Part shown: positions 34,058-42,984 of the stretch, in pieces
Numbering within the stretch: the first letter of the stretch is position 1
Layout: each line of letters starts with the position of its first letter
Source of the DNA: Marvinbryantia formatexigens DSM 14469
GTDB lineage: Bacteria > Bacillota > Clostridia > Lachnospirales > Lachnospiraceae
DNA: 64,000 nucleotides
NCBI RefSeq assembly: GCF_025148285.1
Contig: NZ_CP102268.1
Location: 2,645,001 to 2,709,000 of the forward strand
Direction of reading: 5' to 3'
Translations under genes and position numbers: made by a program
The notes under the pieces: generated by a model
What the model saw: the letters and a program-made list of their open reading frames with translations, nothing else
Database searches by the model: none
Told to the model about the DNA's origin: nothing

Positions 34058-36049
34058 ATGTATTTAAAAAAACTTATTATAAAAAATTTTAGAATATTTG
34101 ATGAAATGGGTATAGAACTTATTTTTAATAAGGGCGTAAATGCAATTATTGGAGAAAACAATTCTGGTAAATCTTCTGTAATAGATGCGCTTAGGATTGT
34201 TTATTCAACTGTGACATATAGAAAAGACATATTCTTTTCAAAGTCGGATTTTCATGTTTGTGAAGATGGAACAGTGGTAGACTACACTCAATTTGATGTG
34301 TATTTGGAGGATGTACCTCGTAGAATGACGGAAATCTGGAATCCACAAAGTGAGAGTGGCATGGGAGGGGATTTTCATATTAAGTTTGAAAAATATATCG
34401 CTCCCAATGGAACTGAAAAGGTTCGGTCAGTTTATTGGGGATTTGGAACAGAAGGAAATCAATTATCTTCAGATACATTTGAGGCAACAGATGTAGTTTT
34501 CTTGGGGGCACTGCGAGATTCAGAAAGTGAGATGAAACCTTCAAGAAACAGTAAACTGGCACAATTACTTCGAAATTTGGTTCCAGAAGAAGCTGTTAGG
34601 GAAGAATTAGTTCAGATTTTGAATAACGCAAATAATGATTTGTTGAAAAAAGAACAGTTAAAAAAGACGAGAAATACAATAAATCAAAATCTTGCAAGAA
34701 TTGAACAGGAATTTTTAAATCAACAGATTGATATTGGCTTAGTAGAACCGAGGTTTGATTCAATTGCATCTTCCCTACGCGCATGGGTTAAGCCAAAATG
34801 GATTCTAATAAATAAGGAAGATGCTGTTTATGAAACGGCACATACATATTTTCAAAGTAATATGGATCTGAAAAAAATACAAGATGATGCAAAGGGCATA
34901 TATTTTGAAATCTCTATTTTGGATAGTGAGACTGAACTTGACAAGAAAGTAGCAGATAGAATTAGTGAAATAGCGAATAAATCTTTTGAACTATATCAGA
35001 ATGGCTTGGGATATAATAATTTGTTGTTTATGTCAGCAGTACTTGGTGATATGGCAATTGAGAGGGGTGGAGTTTATCAAAATCTTTTGTTAGTCGAAGA
35101 ACCAGAGGCCCATCTGCATCCGCAACTACAGGAATTGGTACATGATTTTTTATCAGATGCAAATAAAAATGATGGTAATATCCAGATAATTTATACATCA
35201 CATTCTCCTACGCTGGCTTCAAAAATAGATATAGATAATATTAATTTGTTATATGAGTATGGGCATAAGAAATATTGTTTGCCTTTCTCACAAACAAACC
35301 TAACAGAGGAGAATAAAAAATATTTACAGAGGTACTTGGATGTAACAAAATCTCAGATGTTTTTTGCGCGAGGAATTTTATTTGTAGAAGGAATCAGTGA
35401 AGCAATTTTACTTCCGGCAATGGCGAAGGCATTGGGCAGACCTTTTGAAAAGTATGCGGTAGAATTGGTCAATGTAGATAGTGTTGCATTTACACCATTT
35501 GTAAATCTCTTATCATCTGATAAAGTTAAGACCTGTTTTTCAAAAGTGTCCGTTATTACGGATGATGACAGATGTGCTAAAAAGAATGAAAAAGACTATA
35601 TTGACAAAAATTATGATTATGATGATGTCAGTAGTGAAGTTGCTACAAACCTACAAAATGGACAACCTTCGGATAGATGTAATGATTTGACAACATTATG
35701 TTCTGGTGCGGGGATAAACATATTTACGGCAACTAAAACATTAGAGTATGCATTATGCTGTAGTGAAAATAATGTTTATTATATGGTAGAAGCATTGAAA
35801 GTATGTTATACGGAATTGGGTCCGAAGTTAGAAACGAAGGTTAGCTCGTTATCTCAATTAAGTGAAAAAGCAGCATGTGTATGGCTGTTTATAAGAACCA
35901 GAGATAAATGCAAAGGAGCAGTTGCACAATACATAAGTCAAGTAATTAGTGACCAGCATGAATTAAGAAAAAAAGGAAAGAAAATTAAGAAAGAGTTTGT
36001 TATCCCAGATTATTTGAAAAATGCGATTTATAGTGTGACGGAGCAATAG
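34058..36049 (+). CDS. OLD-family ATPase-TOPRIM nuclease (GajA-like)
   Basis: 663 residues. N-terminal ABC-type ATPase with Walker A IIGENNSGKSS (31-40) and, further on, LLLVEEPEAHLHPQLQ (signature/Walker B) and TSHSPTLASKI. The C-terminal TOPRIM domain shows Glu444 in FVEGISEAILL and an Asp triad at 502-504 (ITDDDR). With a UvrD-like helicase gene directly after it, this is a class 2 OLD / Gabija arrangement, in which GajA nicks DNA when nucleotide pools fall. It is longer than typical GajA. ATG 34058 is chosen; a GTG at 34043 is also in frame. Confidence 0.88.
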   Translation: MYLKKLIIKNFRIFDEMGIELIFNKGVNAIIGENNSGKSSVIDALRIVYSTVTYRKDIFFSKSDFHVCEDGTVVDYTQFDVYLEDVPRRMTEIWNPQSESGMGGDFHIKFEKYIAPNGTEKVRSVYWGFGTEGNQLSSDTFEATDVVFLGALRDSESEMKPSRNSKLAQLLRNLVPEEAVREELVQILNNANNDLLKKEQLKKTRNTINQNLARIEQEFLNQQIDIGLVEPRFDSIASSLRAWVKPKWILINKEDAVYETAHTYFQSNMDLKKIQDDAKGIYFEISILDSETELDKKVADRISEIANKSFELYQNGLGYNNLLFMSAVLGDMAIERGGVYQNLLLVEEPEAHLHPQLQELVHDFLSDANKNDGNIQIIYTSHSPTLASKIDIDNINLLYEYGHKKYCLPFSQTNLTEENKKYLQRYLDVTKSQMFFARGILFVEGISEAILLPAMAKALGRPFEKYAVELVNVDSVAFTPFVNLLSSDKVKTCFSKVSVITDDDRCAKKNEKDYIDKNYDYDDVSSEVATNLQNGQPSDRCNDLTTLCSGAGINIFTATKTLEYALCCSENNVYYMVEALKVCYTELGPKLETKVSSLSQLSEKAACVWLFIRTRDKCKGAVAQYISQVISDQHELRKKGKKIKKEFVIPDYLKNAIYSVTEQ

Positions 36050-36050
36050 T

Positions 36051-37817
36051 ATGGTAGAGAAAATGACGGAAGAACAGAAAGAATTTTTGAATGCAGAGGG
36101 TAAGGTGGTTATAAATGCCTGTCCAGGGAGTGGGAAGACGTATACTGTTGCACATAAATTACTATCGTATGTGGATAATTGGGAGGATTACCACAGCGGT
36201 GTTGCAGTATTATCATTTACGAATGTGGCAAGTAATGAAATATATGAAAAAGCACAATCAATTCATGGTAGTTTAGGTAAACTGGGATATCCTCATTTTA
36301 TTGGAACTGTGGATAGTTTTATTGATGAATTTATTGTGTTGCGTTACGGTCATTTGCATACTGTTGGTAAAGTGCGTCCAAGAATAGCACTGTCTGATAA
36401 CTGGAAGATACCATACAAATATTGGCGGTCAGAATGCAATAAGAATGGGTGTGTAGATAATATAGAGCAATTTTATTATGGAGTTGATAAAAAACTTTAT
36501 AAAGGAAATGAACAGGTAATTTGTGACCGAAGAAAAGCGAAGATGCTTCCATGCCAGCAATATAAGAAGATGTTGTCGGACAGGGGAATTGTTTTTCAGA
36601 ATGAGACGGCGTTATTCGCATATCAACTATTAAAGAAGTATCCGGAAGTGGCAGCTGCTATAGCGGAAAGATTTCCGATAATTATTATTGATGAAGTTCA
36701 AGATACATCGATAAGTCAGATGGCAGTTTTTGACTTGTTAAGTGAATCGGGAATGAAATCAATATTTTTGGTGGGAGATCCAGATCAGTCGATATATGAA
36801 TGGAGAAACGCAAATCCAAAGTGTATGCTCCAGAAATTAGAAGATCCAAATTGGGAAACTATAGAATTGACGGGGAATTTCAGAAGTTCACAGAATATCT
36901 GTAATGTTACTTCGCTTTTTTCTGCCAGTTTGCAGGGAAATGGTAGCAATAATGCAATAGGTGAATGGAAAGACGAAAAGGAAAAGCCGGTTTTATTGCT
37001 GACAAAGAAAAATTCGGAGGATGAAATTATTAACTACTTTCTTGATAAGTGCAGCAAAATGGGGATAGAGATATTGCCCAAGAACGTTGCGGTTTTAACC
37101 AGAGGGAGGATATATTCTGATACAGATATAGCAGGTTTATGGAAAAGTAAAGAAATAGAATTATTCGCTAAAGCGGCATATGAATGGAAGTGTGGTTCAA
37201 GAAAAAAAGCCTACCAAGAGGCATCAAAGGCATCATATAGTATGATTTTCAATGAAGATATAGATGAATATGTGATGAACCAGAATATTCGGAAATATAC
37301 CGATGATGATACATGGAAGGATTATGTAATAGATATTTTGGTAGATATGCCTGATGATGAAACGGAAATTGGAGAATGGGTAAAAAGCTTTTCAACGTTT
37401 TTTTACTCAGTATGTGCTAGATATGGTTATGAAATATCAATAGATAAAAAATTAAAGGATATTTTTAAGATAAAGCAGAGTGATAAAAAGACACCGAATT
37501 TCAAACAAATACCGTTAAGGAAATATTTTGAGAAAAAAACAGAAGGTAAGTATACCCGCTCCTCAATTCATGGAGTAAAAGGGGAATCTTACGATGCTGT
37601 GTTAATTTATGTTAAAAGCCGTACAGGGAGTACAATTACTCCCAAATTACTTATGGAAGGGCCTCTTGATCAAGAATTAATGCGCTTGGCATATGTAGCG
37701 ATGACAAGACCGAGAAGACTGCTCATGCTTGCTATGCTTGATACCAAGGGAATAAAGACTTGTGAGAGATTTTCAGAAAAATTGTGGAAATATGAAGTTT
37801 TAGAAGGCGGTTCATAA
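36051..37817 (+). CDS. UvrD/Rep-type helicase (GajB-like)
   Basis: 588 residues. Superfamily 1A helicase motifs: Q-motif region MTEEQKEFLNAEGKVVINACPGSGKT (Walker A), IIIIDEVQDTS (motif II), VGDPDQSIYEWRNAN (motif III), LTGNFRSSQNI (motif IV), SSIHGVKGESYDAVLIY (motif V) and YVAMTRPRRLLMLA (motif VI). All look intact. It starts 1 nt after the GajA-like stop, so the two proteins are co-translated and probably act as a complex, as GajA and GajB do. Confidence 0.88.
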   Translation: MVEKMTEEQKEFLNAEGKVVINACPGSGKTYTVAHKLLSYVDNWEDYHSGVAVLSFTNVASNEIYEKAQSIHGSLGKLGYPHFIGTVDSFIDEFIVLRYGHLHTVGKVRPRIALSDNWKIPYKYWRSECNKNGCVDNIEQFYYGVDKKLYKGNEQVICDRRKAKMLPCQQYKKMLSDRGIVFQNETALFAYQLLKKYPEVAAAIAERFPIIIIDEVQDTSISQMAVFDLLSESGMKSIFLVGDPDQSIYEWRNANPKCMLQKLEDPNWETIELTGNFRSSQNICNVTSLFSASLQGNGSNNAIGEWKDEKEKPVLLLTKKNSEDEIINYFLDKCSKMGIEILPKNVAVLTRGRIYSDTDIAGLWKSKEIELFAKAAYEWKCGSRKKAYQEASKASYSMIFNEDIDEYVMNQNIRKYTDDDTWKDYVIDILVDMPDDETEIGEWVKSFSTFFYSVCARYGYEISIDKKLKDIFKIKQSDKKTPNFKQIPLRKYFEKKTEGKYTRSSIHGVKGESYDAVLIYVKSRTGSTITPKLLMEGPLDQELMRLAYVAMTRPRRLLMLAMLDTKGIKTCERFSEKLWKYEVLEGGS

Positions 37818-37948
37818 ATTGTATCTTATTATTTGCATTTGAGGGCCTAAATGACACCAAACTATTGTATAATTTTTGCAGGAGTTTGATGTTGATATTG
37901 TACACATAGAAAATATAAGATTGAGTTGCATAGTTCTGGGGGACTGGG

Positions 37949-38425
37949 ATGCGTATAAATTTTTATAAACGATATGAAGATAACTATATTTTTGAAGGGG
38001 AGCAAAGAGAAAAATATAATCGCTCTACATTAAAATGGCTGGTTTTGTCATGCTTCTCTGTGTTTTTTCCATTATTTATTACGCTAATCACAGATAGTTA
38101 TGATGGTAAATTCAATATATCGGATTTAATTAATAATGGTGATTTGATTTTGTTATCTTTTTCATTAACAATTCCGACGGCATTGGATTTGTTTGAAACA
38201 AAGAAAAATATAAATGGAAATGATAATTCATTAAGCTTATGTAGGTATTTGTGCTTGTTTATTATTGTTATACAAGTTTTGTTTTATGTTTTAATTAGAA
38301 CTCATGAGGCTAAATTTTTAACGAACTTATTTTCAACAATTATAATAGTTCCGGTCTCGATTTATATATGTAGATATTCTGTTTTTTGCATGTTTATTAA
38401 TTCAATAGAAGAAGGAGAACACTGA
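37949..38425 (+). CDS. Four-helix membrane protein, unknown
   Basis: 158 residues with four hydrophobic segments near residues 28-48, 56-80, 98-116 and 122-142 and a short charged C-terminus. Family not recognised. A GGGGGAC motif precedes the ATG. It lies 131 bp after the helicase gene (a TATAAT at 37868-37873 may be a -10 of an extra promoter) and 1 nt before the next gene. Its tie to the defence-like operon suggests a membrane effector or its partner; this is a guess. Confidence 0.6.
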   Translation: MRINFYKRYEDNYIFEGEQREKYNRSTLKWLVLSCFSVFFPLFITLITDSYDGKFNISDLINNGDLILLSFSLTIPTALDLFETKKNINGNDNSLSLCRYLCLFIIVIQVLFYVLIRTHEAKFLTNLFSTIIIVPVSIYICRYSVFCMFINSIEEGEH

Positions 38426-38426
38426 C

Positions 38427-39059
38427 ATGAGTATAGATATTTTAATGACAGCAACAGCAGTATTAGTGTCAATAGTTGCGTCAGTGGTAACGGCAATTAT
38501 TCAAACTAGATTAAATAGAACACATATAAAGTTTAAAGATTTACACGTGGAGTATTTAGAAAAAGTGAATAAAGACAATACAGGAATTGTATCTGAGAAA
38601 GAAATTGACATTTTGTTGGAAACACTGAGAAAGACATATTCAAAAATGTTGGAAAAGGATAAAGAGGATAGTGACGATGTCTGTATTACTTTGTGTAAAT
38701 ACAATAAAGAGAATCAAAACTTGCAGGTGATCTATAGGTTACCGCAGGAACCAGAAGTTAAGCCAATATTATTTGAATATTCCATGCAGGGAAAAAATAG
38801 TCTTGCGAATTTATATATAAATAGTAATTCTGAAATTGATAAAGTTTTTAACTATAGATCAAAAAAGAATTTAAATCGGTGGGGATCATTTTTGGCCTAT
38901 GTACTAAAGAAACAAAATAATGTCATGGGGATATTATGTATTTCAAGTTGGCAGAGAGTCAATGAAAGATACGGTTACGAAAATATTAAAATGCTTATAG
39001 AACCAATAGAGGAATTTTTAGTTAGTTATATACAAGACAAAAAGGATGCAGAACCGTAA
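38427..39059 (+). CDS. N-terminally anchored protein with GAF-like region, unknown
   Basis: 210 residues: one N-terminal membrane helix (ILMTATAVLVSIVASVVTAI), a charged linker, then an alpha/beta region (DDVCITLCKYNKENQNLQVIYRLPQEPE...LAYVLKKQNNVMGILCISSW...LIEPIEEFLVSYI) whose strand order resembles a GAF-type sensor domain. That resemblance is by eye only. Translationally coupled to the four-helix membrane gene. It is the last gene before the right end of element 1, the usual place for cargo. Confidence 0.55.
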   Translation: MSIDILMTATAVLVSIVASVVTAIIQTRLNRTHIKFKDLHVEYLEKVNKDNTGIVSEKEIDILLETLRKTYSKMLEKDKEDSDDVCITLCKYNKENQNLQVIYRLPQEPEVKPILFEYSMQGKNSLANLYINSNSEIDKVFNYRSKKNLNRWGSFLAYVLKKQNNVMGILCISSWQRVNERYGYENIKMLIEPIEEFLVSYIQDKKDAEP

Positions 39060-39082
39060 TGAAGTTAGAAAATATCAATAGG

Positions 39083-39421
39083 AATAGATATGTTTCCGCA
39101 AACGGGTATGGCACTAAAAATGCTTTTTATATGTTTCCGAGAACGGACAGGTCATTTGACATACTTCTTGTCCTCTCGTGCCATGTTGAGTGCGTGGTAT
39201 TGATGTCACGGGTTGAAAAATAACGAACTAAAAAAATGTAGAAAACAAAGGGTTTCCGGGAGTTGGGACTGTTTGGACAACGGTTCCGGCTCCCGGATTT
39301 TTTGCGGTTGAGAGGACTGTGGGAACTGGTCAACGGTAAAATTGGCGGATAGTTGAGTGGACAGAATGGATATTAGGGGTGTTGAGTTGACAGGTTGGAT
39401 AAATGGTATGCTGAGTTGATA
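39083..39421. mobile_element. Junction: right end of element 1, left end of element 2
   Basis: Right-end part: 39083-39189 matches 47869-47976 in order (AATAGATATGTTTCCG, then GACAGG..ATTTGAC, then CCTCTCGTGCCATGTTGA). Left-end part: from 39182 it copies the rlmD tail and then follows the pattern of 12540-12736, with GTTGAGTGGACA, GTTGAGTTGACA and GCTGAGTTGATA at 39352, 39381 and 39410 (29-bp steps). The shared core between the two ends is CATGTTGA. Confidence 0.7.
39182..39223 (+). pseudogene. Duplicate 3' end of rlmD
   Basis: Fourteen codons HVECVVLMSRVEK plus stop, identical to the true rlmD tail at 12498-12539 except at one residue (Lys to Arg) and silent changes. The first 27 bp are identical. 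It has no upstream coding part and marks an integration site. Confidence 0.8.
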
Positions 39422-39677
39422 GCATTGTTAAAAGGCAAATGCACGTTGTTCCTTCGGCGGAATCAACGTGCATTTCACATCGTATTCATTAAATCAAGTA
39501 GGAGCCGCTTCTGCTCATCCATATCATCATATCATCACCTGCCCATCTGTATCTATTCTAATTCCCAAAACGGTGCTATAATAGTCACAATCGGTAGATA
39601 CAACATTTCCTGAAAAGGACATACACACTCATAGTATGGTAGACAGATGGGAAAGCTATTCAGCAGAAGGTTTTGAT
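39422..39677. other. Gap with a large hairpin
   Basis: No gene supported. 39437-39475 forms a stem of 12 bp AAATGCACGTTG / CAACGTGCATTT extended inward by TTCC/GGAA, with no T tract. TATAAT at 39577-39582 may be a -10 element, with a poor -35. Confidence 0.4.
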
Positions 39678-40547
39678 ATGGGAGAACATTTATTTGAGCG
39701 TCTGGCTCGTGAACGGAATATTACAGTAGAAGAAATGCGGGCGATTATTTCTGCCCGCATTGAGAAAGGATGGAATGACCCTGATCCGGAGAAAAGGGCG
39801 CAATGGAGGAAAATACCTTGTGAGGGCGAAATTCCCACGCCAGATGAATGGCTGCAGCTATTGATACATGGCTGGTTGAAACTCCCGACGATGAGATTCT
39901 GCTTTCGATATTATGACGAGTACATTGATGGAATAACTTATGAAAAAAATCTGGATACCTTCGGAAAAGTGAGCTATGATGCGCCTGCCTCAATCAGTAT
40001 TTATACAGACAGCTTTGAGGATAAGGAAGCTGTGTCCCAGTGTATTGAAAATTACAATAAAACGGTGGATGAGGACAGTCGGATCAGCTACACTGACTAT
40101 GTAGAACTTTTGACTTCTTCCCTTACATCTATGGTAGATGTGATTTCCTATGTGCTGATCGCGTTTGTTGCCGTATCGCTGATCGTGTCCTGCATTATGA
40201 TCGGTATTATTACTCATATTTCCGTTACGGAGCGCACGAAGGAAATCGGTATTCTGCGGGCAATGGGTGCAGCAAAACGTAATATTTCGGAAGTGTTCAA
40301 TGCGGAAACTTTCTTGATTGGCCTTTGTGCGGGTGTGCTTGGCATAGCGATTTCTGCATTGCTGACTATCCCGATCAATGCAGTTCTCCAGAGTCTGCTT
40401 GGAGCAACGAACCTCAGTGTGTCTCTGCCAATTAACTACGCAGTTGTTTTGATTGTGCTCAGCATGATTATTACTGTTATCGGCGGTTTACTTCCGGCGA
40501 AAAAGGCAGCGAAGAAAGACCCTGTGATTGCTCTGCGTACAGAATAA
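39678..40547 (+). pseudogene. Chimeric remnant: small Spo0A-like protein fused to FtsX-type permease C-terminus
   Basis: One open frame of about 289 residues made of two unrelated pieces. The first 60 or so residues (GEHLFERLARERNITVEEMRAIISARIEKGWNDPDPEKRAQWRKIPCEGEIPTPDEW) resemble a small stand-alone protein often annotated as Spo0A-C-terminal-like. The rest is the end of a MacB/FtsX-type ABC permease: a periplasmic piece, then membrane helices SYVLIAFVAVSLIVSCIMIGIITHI, an ERTKEIGILRAMGAAKRNI cytoplasmic motif and two more helices. The ATPase and first half are missing, so transport function is lost. A deletion between two genes explains it. AGAAGG precedes ATG 39678. Confidence 0.65.
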
Positions 40548-40634
40548 ATGTGTAATTCAGTTTGGGAGACTTCATTACGGGGCCTCCCAAACTGGAACTC
40601 TTTAATATAGAGATTGAAAATGGCGATGTTATCC

Positions 40635-40663
40635 TTGACAAATTAAAATTAGCGTGCTAAGAT
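40635..40663 (+). promoter_or_regulatory. marR promoter with embedded operator
   Basis: TTGACA (40635-40640), 17-nt spacer, TAAGAT (40658-40663). The palindrome TTAGCGTGCTAA at 40649-40660 covers the spacer and -10 and matches the sites in front of the ABC genes. Confidence 0.75.
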
Positions 40664-40687
40664 TATTGCAGAAAGGGGGTCTGTTCA

Positions 40688-41107
40688 ATGGAAGATAGTG
40701 TATGTGGTATGCTAATCAAACAAATTAACAGCGAGCTGGAAAAAAATGCAAATAATATGCTCCGCAAGGATGATCTGACAGTATCGCAAATCGGCGCTTT
40801 GATGGAACTTGACGAAAGCATTGAAAAGCAGATGGAATTAAAAGAACTGGAAGAGGTGCTGCATATTGCAAAACCTACAGTGGTAGGAATCGTAAAGCGG
40901 CTGGAGGATAAAGGATTTGTCATAAGTACCCGAAGCATACAGGATAAACGGATTCGAATCATACAGCTCACTCCTTTGGGAGAGGAATGTTGCCGCAGGG
41001 CGAAAGAACGTATGGAACAAGCCGAAATGGCATTGACTTCCTCTCTGACAGAAACAGAGCGGCGTATTTTAATTACACTTTTGCAGAAGGTTCGTGATTC
41101 ATTTTAG
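40688..41107 (+). CDS. MarR-family repressor of the ABC exporter
   Basis: 139 residues: helices and a winged HTH (MELKELEEVLHIAKPTVVGIVKRLEDKGFVISTRSIQDKRIRIIQLTPLGEE). Located directly upstream of a heterodimeric ABC exporter, a frequent pairing in Clostridia. AAAGGGGG lies 7 nt from ATG 40688. Shared palindromes before itself (40649-40660) and before the transporter (41171-41202) indicate that it represses both. Confidence 0.9.
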   Translation: MEDSVCGMLIKQINSELEKNANNMLRKDDLTVSQIGALMELDESIEKQMELKELEEVLHIAKPTVVGIVKRLEDKGFVISTRSIQDKRIRIIQLTPLGEECCRRAKERMEQAEMALTSSLTETERRILITLLQKVRDSF

Positions 41108-41133
41108 ATTTAAGCGGATGACAACGAATAGAA

Positions 41134-41159
41134 ATAATACCGCCAAATGGCGGTATTAT
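41134..41159 (+). terminator. Hairpin between marR and the ABC genes
   Basis: Perfect 12-bp stem ATAATACCGCCA / TGGCGGTATTAT with a 2-nt AA between the arms (so the loop opens slightly). Followed by AAAAATAC on this strand; probably a terminator or attenuator for marR. Confidence 0.6.
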
Positions 41160-41170
41160 AAAAATACAAA

Positions 41171-41202
41171 ATGTTAGCTTGCTAATATTAGCAAGCTAAC
41201 AT
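41171..41202. promoter_or_regulatory. 32-bp palindromic operator before the ABC exporter
   Basis: A perfect 32-bp palindrome containing TTAGCTTGCTAA (41174-41185) and TTAGCAAGCTAA (41188-41199). Both fit TTAGC-N2-GCTAA, as does the site in the marR promoter. It lies 25 nt before the first ABC gene start. Confidence 0.78.
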
Positions 41203-41226
41203 ACAGACCATAAAGGAGGAAGAAAA

Positions 41227-42984
41227 ATGATTAAAATTTTCAGGTATTTCAATCGAAAGCAATGGCTTTATGTCGCCGCCAGTATCCTTTTTGTTGTGAT
41301 TCAGGTATGGCTGGACTTAAAGCTCCCAGATTATATGTCCGGTATCACAACGCTTGTGCAGACAGAGGGAAGTGCTATGTCGGACATTTTGATACAAGGC
41401 GGATATATGCTGATGTGCGCTCTCGGCAGTATGGTGGCCTCAATTATTGTAGGTTTCTTTGCTGCCAGAGTTGCGGCGGGACTTGCGCAAACCCTGCGGA
41501 ATTGTGTTTATGACAAGACGATGGATTTTTCTATGGAAGAGATTGATCGGTTTTCTACTGCCAGCCTCATAAACCGGACGACAAATGATGTAACTCAAAT
41601 TCAAAATCTGGTAGCTATGGGGTTACAGGCGATCATGAAAGCACCCATTCTGGCAGTATGGGCAGTTGTCAAGATTGCGGGAAAAAGCTGGCAATGGACG
41701 GCGGCCACTGTTGTAGCGGTATTTGTGCTGGTGGTTGCCCTTGCTGTCACACTGATTTTTGCGCTGCCTCGCTTCCAGCGTATTCAAGGGTTGACAGATA
41801 ACCTGAACCGGGTTACCAGAGAGCAGCTTACCGGAATCCGTGTGGTGCGAGCTTATAATGCAGAGGGCTATCAGGAAAAGAAATTTGCAGTTGCCAATGA
41901 CGAACTGACTTCCACAAATTTGGTTGCAAATCGTGTCATGGCGATGATGTCACCAACCATGACTCTGATTAACTCAGGATTGACACTTGCCGTTTACTGG
42001 ATTGGCGCTTATTTGATAGAGGCAGCAAGCCTTACCGACAAGTTGGGGATTTTCTCGGATATGGTGGTCTTTTCTAACTATGCCATGCAGGTCATTTTGG
42101 CATTTATGATGTTGAATATGATTTTTGTGTTGTTGCCCCGTGCGCAGGTATCCGCAAGGCGTATCTGTGAAGTACTTGATACGGAAAATCACATTTATGA
42201 TGGTGCGGGAGTGAAGGCTGAAAAATGCGGAACGGTAGAATTTCGTCATGTATCTTTCCGGTATCCGGGCGCTGCGGCTGATACATTGACCGACATCAGC
42301 TTTACGGCAAGGGCTGGCGAAACAATCGCATTGATCGGTGCCACAGGCAGTGGAAAAACCACTCTGATTAATTTGATTCCCAGATTTTATGATGTGGCCG
42401 AAGGTCAGGTCTTAGTGGATGGCGCAGATGTGCAGGAATACAAACAGGAGGAACTGCACAATCGAATCGGTTATGTTTCGCAAAAGGCGGTGCTGTTCTC
42501 TGGTACGGTAGCTTCCAATGTGGCCTATGGGGAAAGAGGACATGGAACTGTCTCAGACGGAGAAATCAAAGAGGCGGTTGCTATCGCGCAGAGCACGGAT
42601 TTTGTAGAAAAGATGGAAGGAACCTACGATGCCCCGATTGCACAAAGCGGCACAAATGTGTCCGGCGGTCAGAAGCAGAGGCTTTCTATTGCCAGAGCAG
42701 TTGCAAGAAAACCAGAGATCCTGATTTTCGATGATTCCTTTTCTGCATTGGATTACAAAACTGACCGGGCATTACGAAAAGCACTGAGCGAAAGCACGGC
42801 ACAGACAACAAAGCTGATTGTGGCGCAACGTATTGGCACTATCCGTCATGCAGACCAAATCATTGCGTTGGAGCATGGAAGGATCGTAGGAAAAGGAACC
42901 CACGAGGAACTGCTAAAAACCTGTGTGACCTATCAGGAAATTGCAAGCTCACAGCTTTCAAAGGAGGAATTAAACAATGGCTGA
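41227..42984 (+). CDS. ABC multidrug exporter subunit A (permease-ATPase)
   Basis: 585 residues: six-helix transmembrane domain (about 1-310), then an ATPase domain with Walker A GATGSGKTT, signature VSGGQKQR and Walker B ILIFDDSFSALD. The residue after Walker B is Asp where catalytic Glu is usual, so this is the degenerate half of a heterodimer, as in BmrC/TM287-like exporters. AAAGGAGG precedes the ATG. Overlaps the next gene by 8 nt. Regulated by the upstream MarR. Likely exports hydrophobic drugs or peptides. Confidence 0.93.
   Translation: MIKIFRYFNRKQWLYVAASILFVVIQVWLDLKLPDYMSGITTLVQTEGSAMSDILIQGGYMLMCALGSMVASIIVGFFAARVAAGLAQTLRNCVYDKTMDFSMEEIDRFSTASLINRTTNDVTQIQNLVAMGLQAIMKAPILAVWAVVKIAGKSWQWTAATVVAVFVLVVALAVTLIFALPRFQRIQGLTDNLNRVTREQLTGIRVVRAYNAEGYQEKKFAVANDELTSTNLVANRVMAMMSPTMTLINSGLTLAVYWIGAYLIEAASLTDKLGIFSDMVVFSNYAMQVILAFMMLNMIFVLLPRAQVSARRICEVLDTENHIYDGAGVKAEKCGTVEFRHVSFRYPGAAADTLTDISFTARAGETIALIGATGSGKTTLINLIPRFYDVAEGQVLVDGADVQEYKQEELHNRIGYVSQKAVLFSGTVASNVAYGERGHGTVSDGEIKEAVAIAQSTDFVEKMEGTYDAPIAQSGTNVSGGQKQRLSIARAVARKPEILIFDDSFSALDYKTDRALRKALSESTAQTTKLIVAQRIGTIRHADQIIALEHGRIVGKGTHEELLKTCVTYQEIASSQLSKEELNNG

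Noticed and set aside
39395-39613. 72-codon frame in the junction gap
   Set aside because: Overlaps an iteron and a hairpin, no ribosome binding site, odd composition.
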